NCBI RefSeq assembly: GCF_041360795.1
Contig: NZ_JBFUPW010000001.1
Coordinates: 1 to 64,000, forward strand
Length of the DNA: 64,000 nt
Direction of reading: 5' to 3'
Origin: Arthrobacter_E sp041360795
Lineage (GTDB): Bacteria > Actinomycetota > Actinomycetes > Actinomycetales > Micrococcaceae
Under the pieces are notes generated by a model, which saw only the letters and a list, made by a program, of their open reading frames with translations, made no database searches and was not told the origin of the DNA. A program made the position numbers and the translations under genes. Within the stretch, counting starts at the first letter, position 1; each line of letters begins with the position of its first letter. Shown here one piece after another: positions 1-8,476 of this stretch.

Positions 1-1103
1 AGGTTTTTGCCGACGCTGACTCCGCCGTTGGGGGTGGTTCCGGCGCGGACGGTGCCGATGCCGGGGACGGGGATCTCGACGCCCTTGGGGGTGCCGTTGT
101 TCCCGCCAGGGATGACCCCACCGGTACCGGGGGTTCCCGGGGTTCCGGGGTTACCACCAGGCAGGCCAGGCAGACCCGGAAGACCAGGGATACCGGGAAA
201 ACCCGGACCACCCGGACCACCCGGAAGCGGACCGGTCCCGCCCGGAATCGGCAGACCCGGCAGGCCCGGCAGTTCGCCGGAACCGTCGAGCGGCGGAACC
301 GGGAGGCCCGGCACGTCCACCGGCGGCTTGCCGTTTCCGTGTCCCGGGACCTTGCCGATGAGCCCACCGAGCACGTTCTCCACGGGAGTCGCCACGGGGT
401 CGACGACCCCGCCCAGCAGCTTCCCGGTGGTGGAGTGCGTGCCGTCAGGGCAGCCGCAAGGAGCCGTGCTCCCGGTTCCCTGGCCGGTGCCGCTCGGCAC
501 GTGCGTTGACGGCACGTGTGCGGAGGGCACATGCGTGGTCGGCGTGTGAGCGCTCGGGGCGTGGACCCGCGTCGAGGTCTGGGCTCCGGCGGTGGCGTTC
601 CCGGCCGAGGCGTTGGCCTGACCGTTCGCCGTCGTCGGCTCCGCCACGTGGCGGCCGTTGCCCGGCGCCGGGGTGATGACCTGAGCGATCGGACGGCTGG
701 CCGGGGCCACCCGCTTCACGACGTTCTGCGGGGTGATCGCCTCGGGCGCCTGGACGTGCGGCGCCGGGACGCTGGGAGCCGGCGCGGCCGGGATCGCCTT
801 CGCGGCGACCTTCCGGACCACATCGGTCGCGGGTGCCGGGGCAGCTGCCTTGGCCGCCGTCGACGTCGCGCCGGTGAGGGCTCCGACGGTCTGGTTGACG
901 GTCGCCGTGGCGGTTCCGGTCACCTGGCGGGTGAGGCCGGAGACCGCTCCGAAGAGGGACGGTTTGGCGGTGGCCACCTGAGGATCGGCCGCCGGAGGGG
1001 TGGTGTCGTTGGAGGGGGCTGCTGTTGCTGCGGTCTGGCCTATGCCGTACAAGCCGCAGGCGAAGAAGGTGCCGAGAAGTACCCGGCGTGCATGCCTGTT
1101 CAC
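1..1103 (-). CDS. Secreted Pro/Gly-rich collagen-like protein (partial, 3' end beyond the window)
   Basis: The gene starts with GTG at 1103, preceded by AGGAGA, and stays open to the left edge, so the C-terminus is missing. The product begins with a basic, hydrophobic signal-like segment (MNRHARRVLLGTFFACGLYG). It continues with Ala/Thr/Val-rich sequence containing TVNQTVGAL-like motifs, then a short CGC stretch. From about position 290 down to 110 it becomes Gly-Pro-rich with collagen-like triplets (PGLPGLP, GFPGIPG, PGTPGT). It lies 90 bp downstream of another secreted protein with related Val/Thr-rich repeats on the same strand, so the two may be co-transcribed. Family and function are not recognised; a surface or matrix role is inference. 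Confidence 0.75.
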   Translation of the reverse strand, partial: MNRHARRVLLGTFFACGLYGIGQTAATAAPSNDTTPPAADPQVATAKPSLFGAVSGLTRQVTGTATATVNQTVGALTGATSTAAKAAAPAPATDVVRKVAAKAIPAAPAPSVPAPHVQAPEAITPQNVVKRVAPASRPIAQVITPAPGNGRHVAEPTTANGQANASAGNATAGAQTSTRVHAPSAHTPTTHVPSAHVPSTHVPSGTGQGTGSTAPCGCPDGTHSTTGKLLGGVVDPVATPVENVLGGLIGKVPGHGNGKPPVDVPGLPVPPLDGSGELPGLPGLPIPGGTGPLPGGPGGPGFPGIPGLPGLPGLPGGNPGTPGTPGTGGVIPGGNNGTPKGVEIPVPGIGTVRAGTTPNGGVSVGKN

Positions 1104-1130
1104 TGTATTTCTCCTGAATGATGATGATGC

Positions 1131-1188
1131 GGGAAGCGCCGCGAAGCGCTCGGATGAGGTGTCTGCCGGTCTGGCGCAGACGCTTCCC
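1131..1188. repeat. Intercistronic inverted repeat (8-bp arms)
   Basis: GGGAAGCG at 1131-1138 pairs with CGCTTCCC at 1181-1188, in the 90-bp gap between the two minus-strand secreted-protein genes. There is no U-run, so it is more likely an RNA stem between cistrons than a strong terminator. Confidence 0.35.
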
Positions 1189-1192
1189 GTGA

Positions 1193-2446
1193 TCAGTCAG
1201 GAGTGGAGCCGGGGCTGAAAGCCGCGGAGGCGGGCGGGGTGCCTGCGGTGCGGGCACCGGCGTCGCCGGCCTGGTGGGGGAGAAGAACGAAACCGTCCGC
1301 AGGCAGTGCGGCGACGGCGCCGCCGCCCGTCTGCGACGAAGATGAAGAGCTCAGGCCGCTGGTGACATTGAGCGGATCCGGAGTGGGTGAGGGGTGCTTC
1401 GGGCCTTCCGCCTTGGCAGGCGCCGCAGCGGTCTGGTCGCTTCCCGCGGCCTGCGCGACGTCGGCCAAGACCGCGTCGGCAGAGGTCCACCGGAGGGTGT
1501 CGACCGCCGTCGTCGTGGTCGCTACGGAGCCGACCGTCGCTGCCGTCTGGCCGGCGGCCGGGACGGTGCGGGCGGGGGCCGGCAGGGCCGGGATCCGAGG
1601 TGCCGTCGGCGTCGCCACGGGGACCGTGGGGGTGACGCCGGGAACCGGAAGCACAGCTCCGGGAAGCGAGGGGACGAGGCCGCCGGGGCCGGTCACCGAA
1701 CCGACGATGCCGCCGACCTGTCCGGTGGTGTCCTTCACGGCCCGGTCGACGCCGGTGGTCACCGAAGCGATCGGGGCGGTGATCTGTGCGACCGGCAGGT
1801 CCTTGACGGTCCCGCTCACGACGTCACCGGCGGAGGCCACGGTCTTGTCGACCACGCCGGTCACGGCGCCCACGGTGGGTGCGAGTGCGGGGACGGTGGA
1901 CTTCACGGTCCGGTTCACCACGCCCGTCACGGAGGTGATCTCCGTGGACACGGTCTTGGTGGTGGAGGCTACGGTGTCGGCTGCGACCTTCTGGACCTGG
2001 GGCACGACGGCGGTCACGGACCGGACGGTCGACGTCACGGTCGCGGTGGTCGAGGCGACGCTGCCGGTGGTGGTGTCGAGCGTCCGGGTCACGGTGCCGC
2101 TCAGTCCGGAGACGGTCGAGCCGAGCACGGCCGGAAGCGCTGCCGGCGCGGGTGCGGGCCGAGGAGCCTGCGGTGCCGGCGTGGTGTGCACGGGGGGTGC
2201 CTGCCGGGCGGGGGCCGCATGAGCGGACGTCCGGGTCGCCGGGCCGAGGTCGTGGGAGAGTCCGCCCACCGTCGAGCTGACCGAGCTGGTCACGGAGCCG
2301 AGGAGACCCTGGGAGGATCCGTCGTCGGCGGCGGCTGAGGCGGGAGCTGCGGACAGGAGGAGCCATCCCGCGCCGGTGCCTGCGGCCAGAGCCGCATAGC
2401 GCAACAGGCGGAGCGCCCGCGACTGCGAGCCGTTCCTGGATGGCAT
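1193..2446 (-). CDS. Secreted low-complexity Val/Thr/Ala-rich protein
   Basis: 417 residues. The N-terminus is a classical Sec signal peptide: a basic region, a hydrophobic core around residues 17-34, and an Ala-Ser-Ala cleavage site near residue 38. The mature part is made of degenerate repeats of the type VTGVVxxTV and TVxSVT, followed by a Pro/Ala-rich region and a Ser-rich tail. No catalytic motif, LPXTG signal or membrane anchor is visible. A GGGAGG ribosome site lies just before the ATG. The next gene downstream has a similar composition, suggesting a pair of extracellular proteins. The long plus-strand readings across this gene are artefacts of its GC-rich composition. Confidence 0.75.
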   Translation of the reverse strand: MPSRNGSQSRALRLLRYAALAAGTGAGWLLLSAAPASAAADDGSSQGLLGSVTSSVSSTVGGLSHDLGPATRTSAHAAPARQAPPVHTTPAPQAPRPAPAPAALPAVLGSTVSGLSGTVTRTLDTTTGSVASTTATVTSTVRSVTAVVPQVQKVAADTVASTTKTVSTEITSVTGVVNRTVKSTVPALAPTVGAVTGVVDKTVASAGDVVSGTVKDLPVAQITAPIASVTTGVDRAVKDTTGQVGGIVGSVTGPGGLVPSLPGAVLPVPGVTPTVPVATPTAPRIPALPAPARTVPAAGQTAATVGSVATTTTAVDTLRWTSADAVLADVAQAAGSDQTAAAPAKAEGPKHPSPTPDPLNVTSGLSSSSSSQTGGGAVAALPADGFVLLPHQAGDAGARTAGTPPASAAFSPGSTPD

Positions 2447-2817
2447 GTTCCCTCCCCTCGGTCACACCAGCTGTGGAATTCAGGGATGGTCCCCACACCA
2501 CATCGACTGCTACCAATTACACAAATGCGTGACAAGCATGTCAAGAAGATTGCAGTTAACGGGACTTAAACTTTGCAGCATTCCGCATCGTGAGAGTTTT
2601 CCAAGGTGAGAGCTTGGTTTCGCTTGAACTGCCTCACCCTGGGCCTGCTCGATCTGTGAAGCAGTAGGTTCATAATTCCGGTCGGTGATCCGCGAACCCT
2701 GAAACTGGATTGTTGATTTTGTTCCGTAACGGTTAAATCCGCTGTGCGCGGAGAAGGATTTCTCCATCTTCTGTGCGAGGAGCCGCGTGCGGCCGGGCTT
2801 CTTGCTAGCGTTGAGCC
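2447..2817. other. Intergenic divergent promoter region
   Basis: 371 bp clearly less GC-rich than its surroundings, lying between the divergent genes at 2446 and 2818. It should hold both promoters. No convincing gene, RNA or strong palindrome was found; an 85-codon minus-strand reading inside it has no ribosome site or recognisable protein features. Confidence 0.5.
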
Positions 2818-3219
2818 GTGATTTCCGAGGCTTTCAAGCGCTACGCCCTCCCGCTTATAGCACTACTGTGCTACTTCCTGGCGACGCCGTGGCTCGCGGT
2901 CGAGAAGGCCACGGACTTCCTTCCGTTCCTCCTGGCGATCGTCGCCGGGGCTCTCCTCGGGCTCTGGATCACCCCGAGGATTCAGAAGGTGGAACGAGCG
3001 TGGGTCCGAGTGGTGATCCGCGCGGTCATCCTGACTCTCGGGTTCCTGATGCTCGCCAATCTGAAGCCCGTCTACGAGGCCGTTCCGGGCGGGCTGATCG
3101 GAAGCACCGTCTTCTTCTTCACCATGACGGCCATTCCGTTCCTGACGCTGTGTGCGACGGCTCTGCTCACGGATGTCCTGTTTCTGCCCGGCATGATGCG
3201 CCGGAAGGCTGAGAAATAG
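2818..3219 (+). CDS. Small integral membrane protein, unknown function
   Basis: 133 residues starting at GTG. The sequence shows four hydrophobic segments, roughly residues 8-28, 33-52, 66-87 and 94-120, separated by short charged loops, with a basic C-terminus (MMRRKAEK). There are no catalytic or transport signatures. No clear Shine-Dalgarno sequence precedes the start, so the true start could be slightly different. It is a single-gene unit, convergent with the MepB-like gene. Confidence 0.6.
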   Translation: MISEAFKRYALPLIALLCYFLATPWLAVEKATDFLPFLLAIVAGALLGLWITPRIQKVERAWVRVVIRAVILTLGFLMLANLKPVYEAVPGGLIGSTVFFFTMTAIPFLTLCATALLTDVLFLPGMMRRKAEK

Positions 3220-3256
3220 CCGCCTCTGGTGAGTGGGGTTCAGTTCTTCTTGAACT

Positions 3257-3688
3257 TCAGTACTCCTGGAACGCGGGCTCCTGGGCACGCTGGGACCTCG
3301 TCGCCTGGGGGTTGAGCCCTTCGCACCAAGCCGGGTACACCCGGAAGCCGCGCTTGCCCGGACGCGCTCCCGTGATGATGCCGAGCGCCTCGAGGTGAGC
3401 GGCCGTGAACCGGAAGACGCCCCGGCGTCCCTCTTCCTCCACGAACACGAGCAGTCCCGCCCCGGCGTCGTCCCGTCCGAACGGCGCCGTGGCGCCGTCG
3501 TCGTCGCGCCGCCAGAAAGCGAGAAAGGCTCCCGGCTTGGTGGGTGTGATCCGTGCGGTCCGGACATGCCACGAGCCGCCCTGGAGGCGGGCGAGCCCTG
3601 AGGCGTAGTCGCTGTTCTGCTCTTCGGGAGTCACCGAGAACGGTTCCCCCAGGTGGGCCGCATAATCCTCCAACGCACTGAACAGCAT
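3257..3688 (-). CDS. MepB-like protein
   Basis: 143 residues, close to the usual length of the MepB family, named after the third gene of the staphylococcal mepRAB locus. The characteristic core is visible: a WHVRTARITPTKPG stretch followed by AFWRRD, and near the C-terminus GKRGFRVYPAW. The biochemical role of MepB is unknown. There is no MepA-type efflux pump or MarR regulator beside it, so a drug-efflux connection should not be assumed. Confidence 0.65.
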   Translation of the reverse strand: MLFSALEDYAAHLGEPFSVTPEEQNSDYASGLARLQGGSWHVRTARITPTKPGAFLAFWRRDDDGATAPFGRDDAGAGLLVFVEEEGRRGVFRFTAAHLEALGIITGARPGKRGFRVYPAWCEGLNPQATRSQRAQEPAFQEY

Positions 3689-3860
3689 CCGGCCACGCTA
3701 CCGCACGACGGCGGCGCTCCCCGTACGGGAATACCTTGTCCACATACGGCCCTTACCCCTATGCGCGCTGGGGGAGCGCGCGCAGAATTGAAAGACGGTC
3801 CGTCCTGGGGAGGAGGACGTTCCACCACGAGCCTTCGGGCAGGTCTTCAGGAGCGTGCAG

Positions 3861-5273
3861 ATGTCAGAAACGCATACAGCCACCACAGTGCCGGAGGGAG
3901 GCCTGCGCCGTTCGCTCGGTCTCAAGCAGCTGATCGGCAATGGCCTGGTCTTCATCGGGCCGGCCGCACCAGTGGGCATCTTCGGTCCCATCTACGCCAA
4001 GAGCGGTGGCGCGGTGGTCACGGTCTACGTGGTGGCCACGCTGATCATGGCGCTGACGGCGATCTCCTACTCCCAGATGTCGCGGGTGGTCCCGGCCGCC
4101 GGGTCGGTGTACTCCTATGCCACGGCGGGCATCGGCCGTGGCGCGGGATTCGTGGCCGGGTGGATGGTCCTCCTGGACTACCTCCTCATCCCCAGCGTGG
4201 CCTTCCTCTTCACCGGGCTGGCCATGCACTCCTTCCTCCCCGCCATCCCCGCCTGGGTCTTCACGGCACTCGCCGTCCTCCTGACCACCGGGCTGAACCT
4301 CGCCGGCGGCAAGAGTCTCGCCCGCGCGGCGATGGCCGTGGTGATCGCCGAGGTGGCCGTGCTGGCGATAGTCCTCGTGGCGGCGCTGGCCGCCATCGCG
4401 GGATCCGGGATCCACCAGGCCCCGCTGTCACCGATCGCGGGGGTGGACGGGTTCTCTCTGGCCGCCGTCCTGGGTGCGGTGTCGATCGCGGCCATGGCGT
4501 TCCTGGGGTTCGACGCGATCGCCACCTTCGCCGAGGAGGCCAAGGGCAGCAGCCGCATGGTCGGCAAGGCGATGCTCGCATGCCTCGTGATCGCGGGTGT
4601 CCTCTTCCTCTTCCAGAGTTACATCGTGGAGCTCATCACCGTTCCGTCGCCGGCGCAGCTGGCCGCTGACCCGGAGGCGCAGGGCACGGCGTTCTACGAC
4701 ACCATCCGCTCGCAGGTGGCGCCGTGGCTCGCGACTCTCCTGGGCATCGCCAAGGCGCTGGGTGCGAGCTTCGCCGGAATGATGGGCCTGGCCGCCGGAA
4801 GCCGGGTGGTCATGACGATGTCGCGCGAACGCCGCTTCCCGGCGGTGTTCGGAAAGGTGACCCGGAACGGCTCGGCCCCGGCGCTGGCCACGGTGCTCGT
4901 CACCGCGGTCACCCTGATCCTGGCGGTGTGGGCCGCCGCTGAACCGGACGGACTGGATCTCTTGTCCTCCACGGTCTCCATCGGGGCCATGAGCGCGTTC
5001 ATCCTGCTTCACGCCTCCGTGATCGGGTACTTCCTGGTCAAACGCAAGAGCGGGAACCGGCTGGTGCACCTGGTCGTGCCGGTGGTCGGAATCGTGTTCT
5101 TCCTGCTGGTGATCGCCTTCGCGAACATCAGTGCCCTGACGGTGGGCGCCGTCTGGCTGGTCCTCGGCATCGCCGTGGCCGTGTTCCAGCACCTGCGGCG
5201 GCGTGGCGCCGGCGTCCCCTCCGCAGAGGGGACCCATACGGCGCCCTCGGCTGCCGACCCCACCCACGACTAG
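3861..5273 (+). CDS. APC-family amino acid permease
   Basis: 470 residues from the ATG at 3861, which has CAGGAG 7 bp upstream; an in-frame GTG at 3855 lies too close to that site. The protein has about twelve hydrophobic helices. Helix 1 has the APC-type LIGNGLVFIGPAAPVGIFGP segment, and mid-protein there is GFDAIATFAEEAKG, typical of the amino acid-polyamine-organocation superfamily (consensus GFD..ta.eE). It should import an amino acid or related amine by proton symport; the substrate cannot be read from sequence. An OsmC gene follows 30 bp downstream, probably in the same transcript. Confidence 0.85.
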   Translation: MSETHTATTVPEGGLRRSLGLKQLIGNGLVFIGPAAPVGIFGPIYAKSGGAVVTVYVVATLIMALTAISYSQMSRVVPAAGSVYSYATAGIGRGAGFVAGWMVLLDYLLIPSVAFLFTGLAMHSFLPAIPAWVFTALAVLLTTGLNLAGGKSLARAAMAVVIAEVAVLAIVLVAALAAIAGSGIHQAPLSPIAGVDGFSLAAVLGAVSIAAMAFLGFDAIATFAEEAKGSSRMVGKAMLACLVIAGVLFLFQSYIVELITVPSPAQLAADPEAQGTAFYDTIRSQVAPWLATLLGIAKALGASFAGMMGLAAGSRVVMTMSRERRFPAVFGKVTRNGSAPALATVLVTAVTLILAVWAAAEPDGLDLLSSTVSIGAMSAFILLHASVIGYFLVKRKSGNRLVHLVVPVVGIVFFLLVIAFANISALTVGAVWLVLGIAVAVFQHLRRRGAGVPSAEGTHTAPSAADPTHD

Positions 5274-5302
5274 ACATCCGATCCCCACCTCAGGAGGCTC
5301 CC

Positions 5303-5695
5303 ATGGCAGATCACTACAGCGTCACCGCCCAGCAGACGGCGGCGCAGAACTTCACCGTCCGGTCCGGCGAGAGCTCGGTGGAGGTGGGGATCGGGACGTT
5401 CATGCCCACCGAACTTCTTCTCGGCTCCCTCGGATCGTGCATCCTCTCCGTGGTGTCCGACTACGCGCAGCGCAACGGCATCGAACTGTCCGCCCCGCTG
5501 ACCGTCCAGGTGGACGGGGACATGGCGAACAAGCCGCGGCGGATGGGGTCGATCGTGGTCCGGCTCGGCCTCCCGGACGGGCTGACCGACTCCCAGCGGC
5601 AGGCCCTGCTGCGCGCCAGCAAGCACTGCACCATCCACGCCACCCTGGCCTCCGAACCCGAGGTGACGGTCGAACTGCTCCAGGAAGTACCGTAG
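5303..5695 (+). CDS. OsmC-family peroxide-detoxification protein
   Basis: 130 residues. OsmC/Ohr proteins reduce organic hydroperoxides using two cysteines. Both are visible: Cys46 in LGSCIL on the central helix and Cys109 in KHCTIHATL, which matches the family's C-P-x-H-x-T-L motif. The GTFMPTELLLGSLG segment before Cys46 is also typical. An AGGAGG ribosome site lies before the ATG. The gene is followed after 4 bp by a DUF1992 gene, indicating one operon. Confidence 0.85.
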   Translation: MADHYSVTAQQTAAQNFTVRSGESSVEVGIGTFMPTELLLGSLGSCILSVVSDYAQRNGIELSAPLTVQVDGDMANKPRRMGSIVVRLGLPDGLTDSQRQALLRASKHCTIHATLASEPEVTVELLQEVP

Positions 5696-5699
5696 AACC

Positions 5700-6308
5700 A
5701 TGGCCACCGGTGGTTCCCGCAGGAATTCGCTCGAGGCCCGTCTGGAACGGGCCGCAGTGCTGCGCGCCGGGGCGGACGGCGCCGCGCTGACCGAGGAAGA
5801 GCGCGCTCACGAGGCCGAGCAGGAAGCACTCCGAGAGAAGCGTTCCCGCGTGAACACCGTGGCGCGCGCCGACTACCTGGTCCGCGAAGCGATGGCCCAG
5901 GGGAAGTTCGAGAACCTGCAGTACGCGGGGAAACCCATCCCCGGTCTGGACGGCGGCTATGACCCTGATTGGTGGCTCAAGGGCCTCGTCCAGCGCGAGA
6001 ACCTGCGCGGCCTGGCTCCGGAGGCGATTCTCCTGAGAACCGTGGACCGTGACCTCGACACCACCCTGGACGGGCTGCCCGGCGAACGTCAGGTCCGTGA
6101 GGCGCTCGAGGAATTCAACCGGCGCGTCATCAACGCCCGCCGGCAACTGCAGGGCGGTCCGCCGGTCGTGACACCCACCCGGGACGTCGAGGAGGAAGTG
6201 GAACGCTGGCGCTCGCGTCGCGCCGCCGTCGTCGCGAGTCCTGAAGAACCGACGACGCCGGAACGCGGCCACGGCTGGTGGCGCCGGCTCTGGCGAGGCG
6301 AAACGTAG
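5700..6308 (+). CDS. DUF1992 / DnaJ-C28-conserved domain protein
   Basis: 202 residues. The recognisable part, about residues 55-125, contains DYLVREAMAQGKFENL followed by G-K-P-(I/L)-P, DPDWWLK and LRRE/LRGLAPEA features, as in the DUF1992 family found beside a J-domain in DNAJC28. No J-domain HPD motif is present here. The start overlaps the end of the osmC transcript region by a 4-bp gap. The C-terminal tail is charged and Trp/Arg rich. Function is unknown. Confidence 0.75.
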   Translation: MATGGSRRNSLEARLERAAVLRAGADGAALTEEERAHEAEQEALREKRSRVNTVARADYLVREAMAQGKFENLQYAGKPIPGLDGGYDPDWWLKGLVQRENLRGLAPEAILLRTVDRDLDTTLDGLPGERQVREALEEFNRRVINARRQLQGGPPVVTPTRDVEEEVERWRSRRAAVVASPEEPTTPERGHGWWRRLWRGET

Positions 6309-6351
6309 CCCGCCGAACCGCCCGGCGATCACACCGCCGGCGTGACTCTGG

Positions 6352-6834
6352 TCAGGCGGGGACCGCGAGGACTGCCTGACCCGCGAGTTCGCGGCTCATG
6401 AAGACGCTGTTCGGATCCTCGGCGTAGTCCGCGAAGGGACGGCATTCCCGGAAACCCGCCTGCCGATACAGGGCTCGGGCGGGCTCGAAGAAGGCCATGC
6501 TCCCGGTCTCCAGGTAGACCCGGGTGACACCGCGGCGCCAGGCATCCTCGAGGAGGAAGTCCAGCATGCGGCGAGCGACACCGCGGCCCCGGAACTCCGG
6601 GTGGGTCCGCATGGACTTGAGTTCTTCGTGGGCGCCGTCGATCATCTTGAGGGCGCCCGTGCTGATCAGTTCCCGACCGAGGTATGCCGCGAACAGACGG
6701 ACGGAAGGGTGCAGAAGCGCGTCGACATCCAGGGCATGGCAGCTCTCCGCGGGGGCGGTCCGCGACAGCTCGGCCTGATGGGTGGTCAGGAAGTCTTCCA
6801 GCGCGGGGGTGGTGAGCCGGACACGTTCGATCAT
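6352..6834 (-). CDS. GNAT-family N-acetyltransferase
   Basis: 160 residues from the ATG at 6834, which has GAAGGGG upstream. The reading frame continues further upstream without a stop but without protein-like sequence. The acetyl-CoA binding motif A is clear (RGRGVARRMLDFLLEDA, consensus R/Q-x-x-G-x-G/A), preceded by an ELKSMRTHPEF strand and followed by LETGSMAFFEPARALYRQAGF. The Y-x-x-x-GF ending is typical of small-molecule acetyltransferases. The acceptor substrate is unknown. Confidence 0.8.
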   Translation of the reverse strand: MIERVRLTTPALEDFLTTHQAELSRTAPAESCHALDVDALLHPSVRLFAAYLGRELISTGALKMIDGAHEELKSMRTHPEFRGRGVARRMLDFLLEDAWRRGVTRVYLETGSMAFFEPARALYRQAGFRECRPFADYAEDPNSVFMSRELAGQAVLAVPA

Positions 6835-6901
6835 GATTTCCACCCCTTCACCATGGCAGGCGACGATTTCCGGCGTGTTTCCTGAGGGTGTCAGGGCTGT
6901 T

Positions 6902-7549
6902 TTATCTGCCGTCGTGGGACGGGGCCCGGTCGTCGTCGGACGCCACCGTCCGGCCGCCGTCGTGGGTCTCCGGGTGAGGGGAGGAGAGTGCCGCCTGCGC
7001 CTCGAGCCAGCGGTCCAGCTCGGTGGCTTTGCGGAACACCAGGACGGGCGGGGCCGAAGGGTCGTCGGCCCAGGCCCGGATCCGGGCACGCTTGCCCGGG
7101 AAGCTCCGGAAATGCCACAGCAGGATGGAGTCGTTGGAGAGCGCCCGCCGCAGGGTCTCGATGTTCCCGTTGCATGCCGGGGTGCGGTCCTTGACCCGCA
7201 GGAACGTCCGCCGCACCAGACGACCGAACGAGAACACGCGGGAATAGTCGAGCCCGACCACCAGCTCCGCCCGGGCCAGCGCCGGCTCGCGGAACTGGCG
7301 GTACGCGCTGTCCAGGATCCACTCCTGGCGTGCGACGATGTCCTCCGCGATGGCTCTCATGTCCTCATCGGTGCGGTTGGTCCACGGCGCCTCGGACGCA
7401 GGCAGCCAGCCGATCTCATCGTCCGACGAGTGCCACGGGATCCCCGTGATCCGGCTCAGCCGGGCCGCCGCCGTCGACTTCCCGGTCCCGGCCACGCCGT
7501 AGATCAGGATCCTTCGGGGCAGGGGGGAATCCACGGATGCTCGGCTCAT
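6902..7549 (-). CDS. P-loop NTPase / adenylate-kinase-like (DNA topology modulation protein type)
   Basis: 215 residues. A Walker A motif GVAGTGKST lies at residues 18-26. Further family features are WILDSAYRQ, VVGLDYSRVFSFGRLVRRTFLR and the basic LLWHFRSFPGKRARI segment. These match the adenylate-kinase-like family often annotated as FlaR or topology-modulation protein, whose substrate is not firmly known. The C-terminal 25 residues are polar and probably disordered. Confidence 0.75.
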   Translation of the reverse strand: MSRASVDSPLPRRILIYGVAGTGKSTAAARLSRITGIPWHSSDDEIGWLPASEAPWTNRTDEDMRAIAEDIVARQEWILDSAYRQFREPALARAELVVGLDYSRVFSFGRLVRRTFLRVKDRTPACNGNIETLRRALSNDSILLWHFRSFPGKRARIRAWADDPSAPPVLVFRKATELDRWLEAQAALSSPHPETHDGGRTVASDDDRAPSHDGR

Positions 7550-7610
7550 GGCCCCAGCCTACCCAGAGGCCCGTGCCGGTCAGGAGAATCCTCCTCAGTA
7601 TCATGGCCGC

Positions 7611-7799
7611 ATGAGCCAGGAATCCGTGTCCGTGCAGAACGGCCAGCACTGCGACGTCATCGCAGGCACCCACTCCGGCAAGTCCGGAATCGTCCAGGAC
7701 GTCAACACGAGCAAGACCGGCGCCGTCACCATCACGGTCCTTCAGTCCGACGGCGTCCGGTTCAAGACCCTCGCGAAGAACGTCCGGATCACCGGCTGA
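7611..7799 (+). CDS. Stand-alone KOW-motif protein
   Basis: 62 residues. The body is a single KOW unit (DVIAGTHSGKSGIVQDV) ending in RFKTLAKNVRI, like the KOW modules of ribosomal protein L24 and NusG but without their other domains. The ATG at 7611 is preceded by a long in-frame stretch that does not look like protein, so the short start is chosen. KOW modules bind RNA or ribosomal partners; a free-standing version could be a small translation- or transcription-associated protein, which is inference. Confidence 0.7.
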   Translation: MSQESVSVQNGQHCDVIAGTHSGKSGIVQDVNTSKTGAVTITVLQSDGVRFKTLAKNVRITG

Positions 7800-7838
7800 C
7801 CGCTGAAGTCCCCCGGGTGCCCTGAGCGGCAGCCGGGC

Positions 7839-8387
7839 TCAGCGCGCGACGACGGCCAGCGGCCTCTGCGGCACCGCGCAGCTGGCGAGGGGAGGCCCGG
7901 CGTCGGCATCGGCAGCGAAGGCCGCGGCCCCGGAATTCTGGTGGTCCTGGGCCGATCCCGCGCGGCGCGGTGTGTCGAAGCATGCGTCGATGTTGTACGG
8001 GGTGGCGGTGACCGTGTAGTCGCCGGGCGGGAGGTTTCCGGGCACGTTCAGGGTGGTGCGGAATCCGCCGTCGTCGCTCATCGGGACGAGCAGGCGGACG
8101 ACGCTCGCGGATGTCCGGTCCATCAGTTGGACCTCGGCCTGGGCGTTCGCGCCGTAATGCGGGTGGCATTCGGCGTCGGGCGCCTCCACCGTCAGGGTGT
8201 CCCCGGGGTGGGCCGTCGGGGCGCTGAGGTGAAACAGCGCGGGCGAACACGGGGTGGCCGGTGGGAACCTCTGGCCGTTGAGTGCCATCATCCCGAAGAG
8301 GCCGGCCAGCAGCAGGACTCCGAGGCCGAGGAGTCCGACGTTGAACAGGCGCCAGAGGCGCGTGGCAGGATCGCTGCGTGTGCTCAT
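7839..8387 (-). CDS. Membrane-anchored extracytoplasmic protein, unknown function
   Basis: 182 residues with one N-terminal transmembrane segment (about residues 15-36) after a basic cytoplasmic end. The remainder is probably extracellular: a beta-rich Ig-like pattern (GDTLTVEAPDA, LNVPGNLPPGDYTVTATPY) with Cys residues that could pair. The family is not recognised. It is convergent with the KOW gene. Confidence 0.55.
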   Translation of the reverse strand: MSTRSDPATRLWRLFNVGLLGLGVLLLAGLFGMMALNGQRFPPATPCSPALFHLSAPTAHPGDTLTVEAPDAECHPHYGANAQAEVQLMDRTSASVVRLLVPMSDDGGFRTTLNVPGNLPPGDYTVTATPYNIDACFDTPRRAGSAQDHQNSGAAAFAADADAGPPLASCAVPQRPLAVVAR

Positions 8388-8476
8388 GACCTTATTCTGG
8401 GCGGCATCGTGTCACGTGCCGGTGACGATCCCATCACGATCGTCGGGGGAGTGGGCGGAGCGGGGAACGGCCGCGT

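Noticed and set aside
1203..2222. Plus-strand frame opposite the secreted Val/Thr-rich protein
   Set aside because: The minus strand has a signal peptide and ribosome site; the plus reading mirrors its repeats.
2510..2767. 85-codon minus-strand frame in the AT-richer gap
   Set aside because: No ribosome site, no domain or hydrophobic pattern, and it occupies a divergent promoter region.
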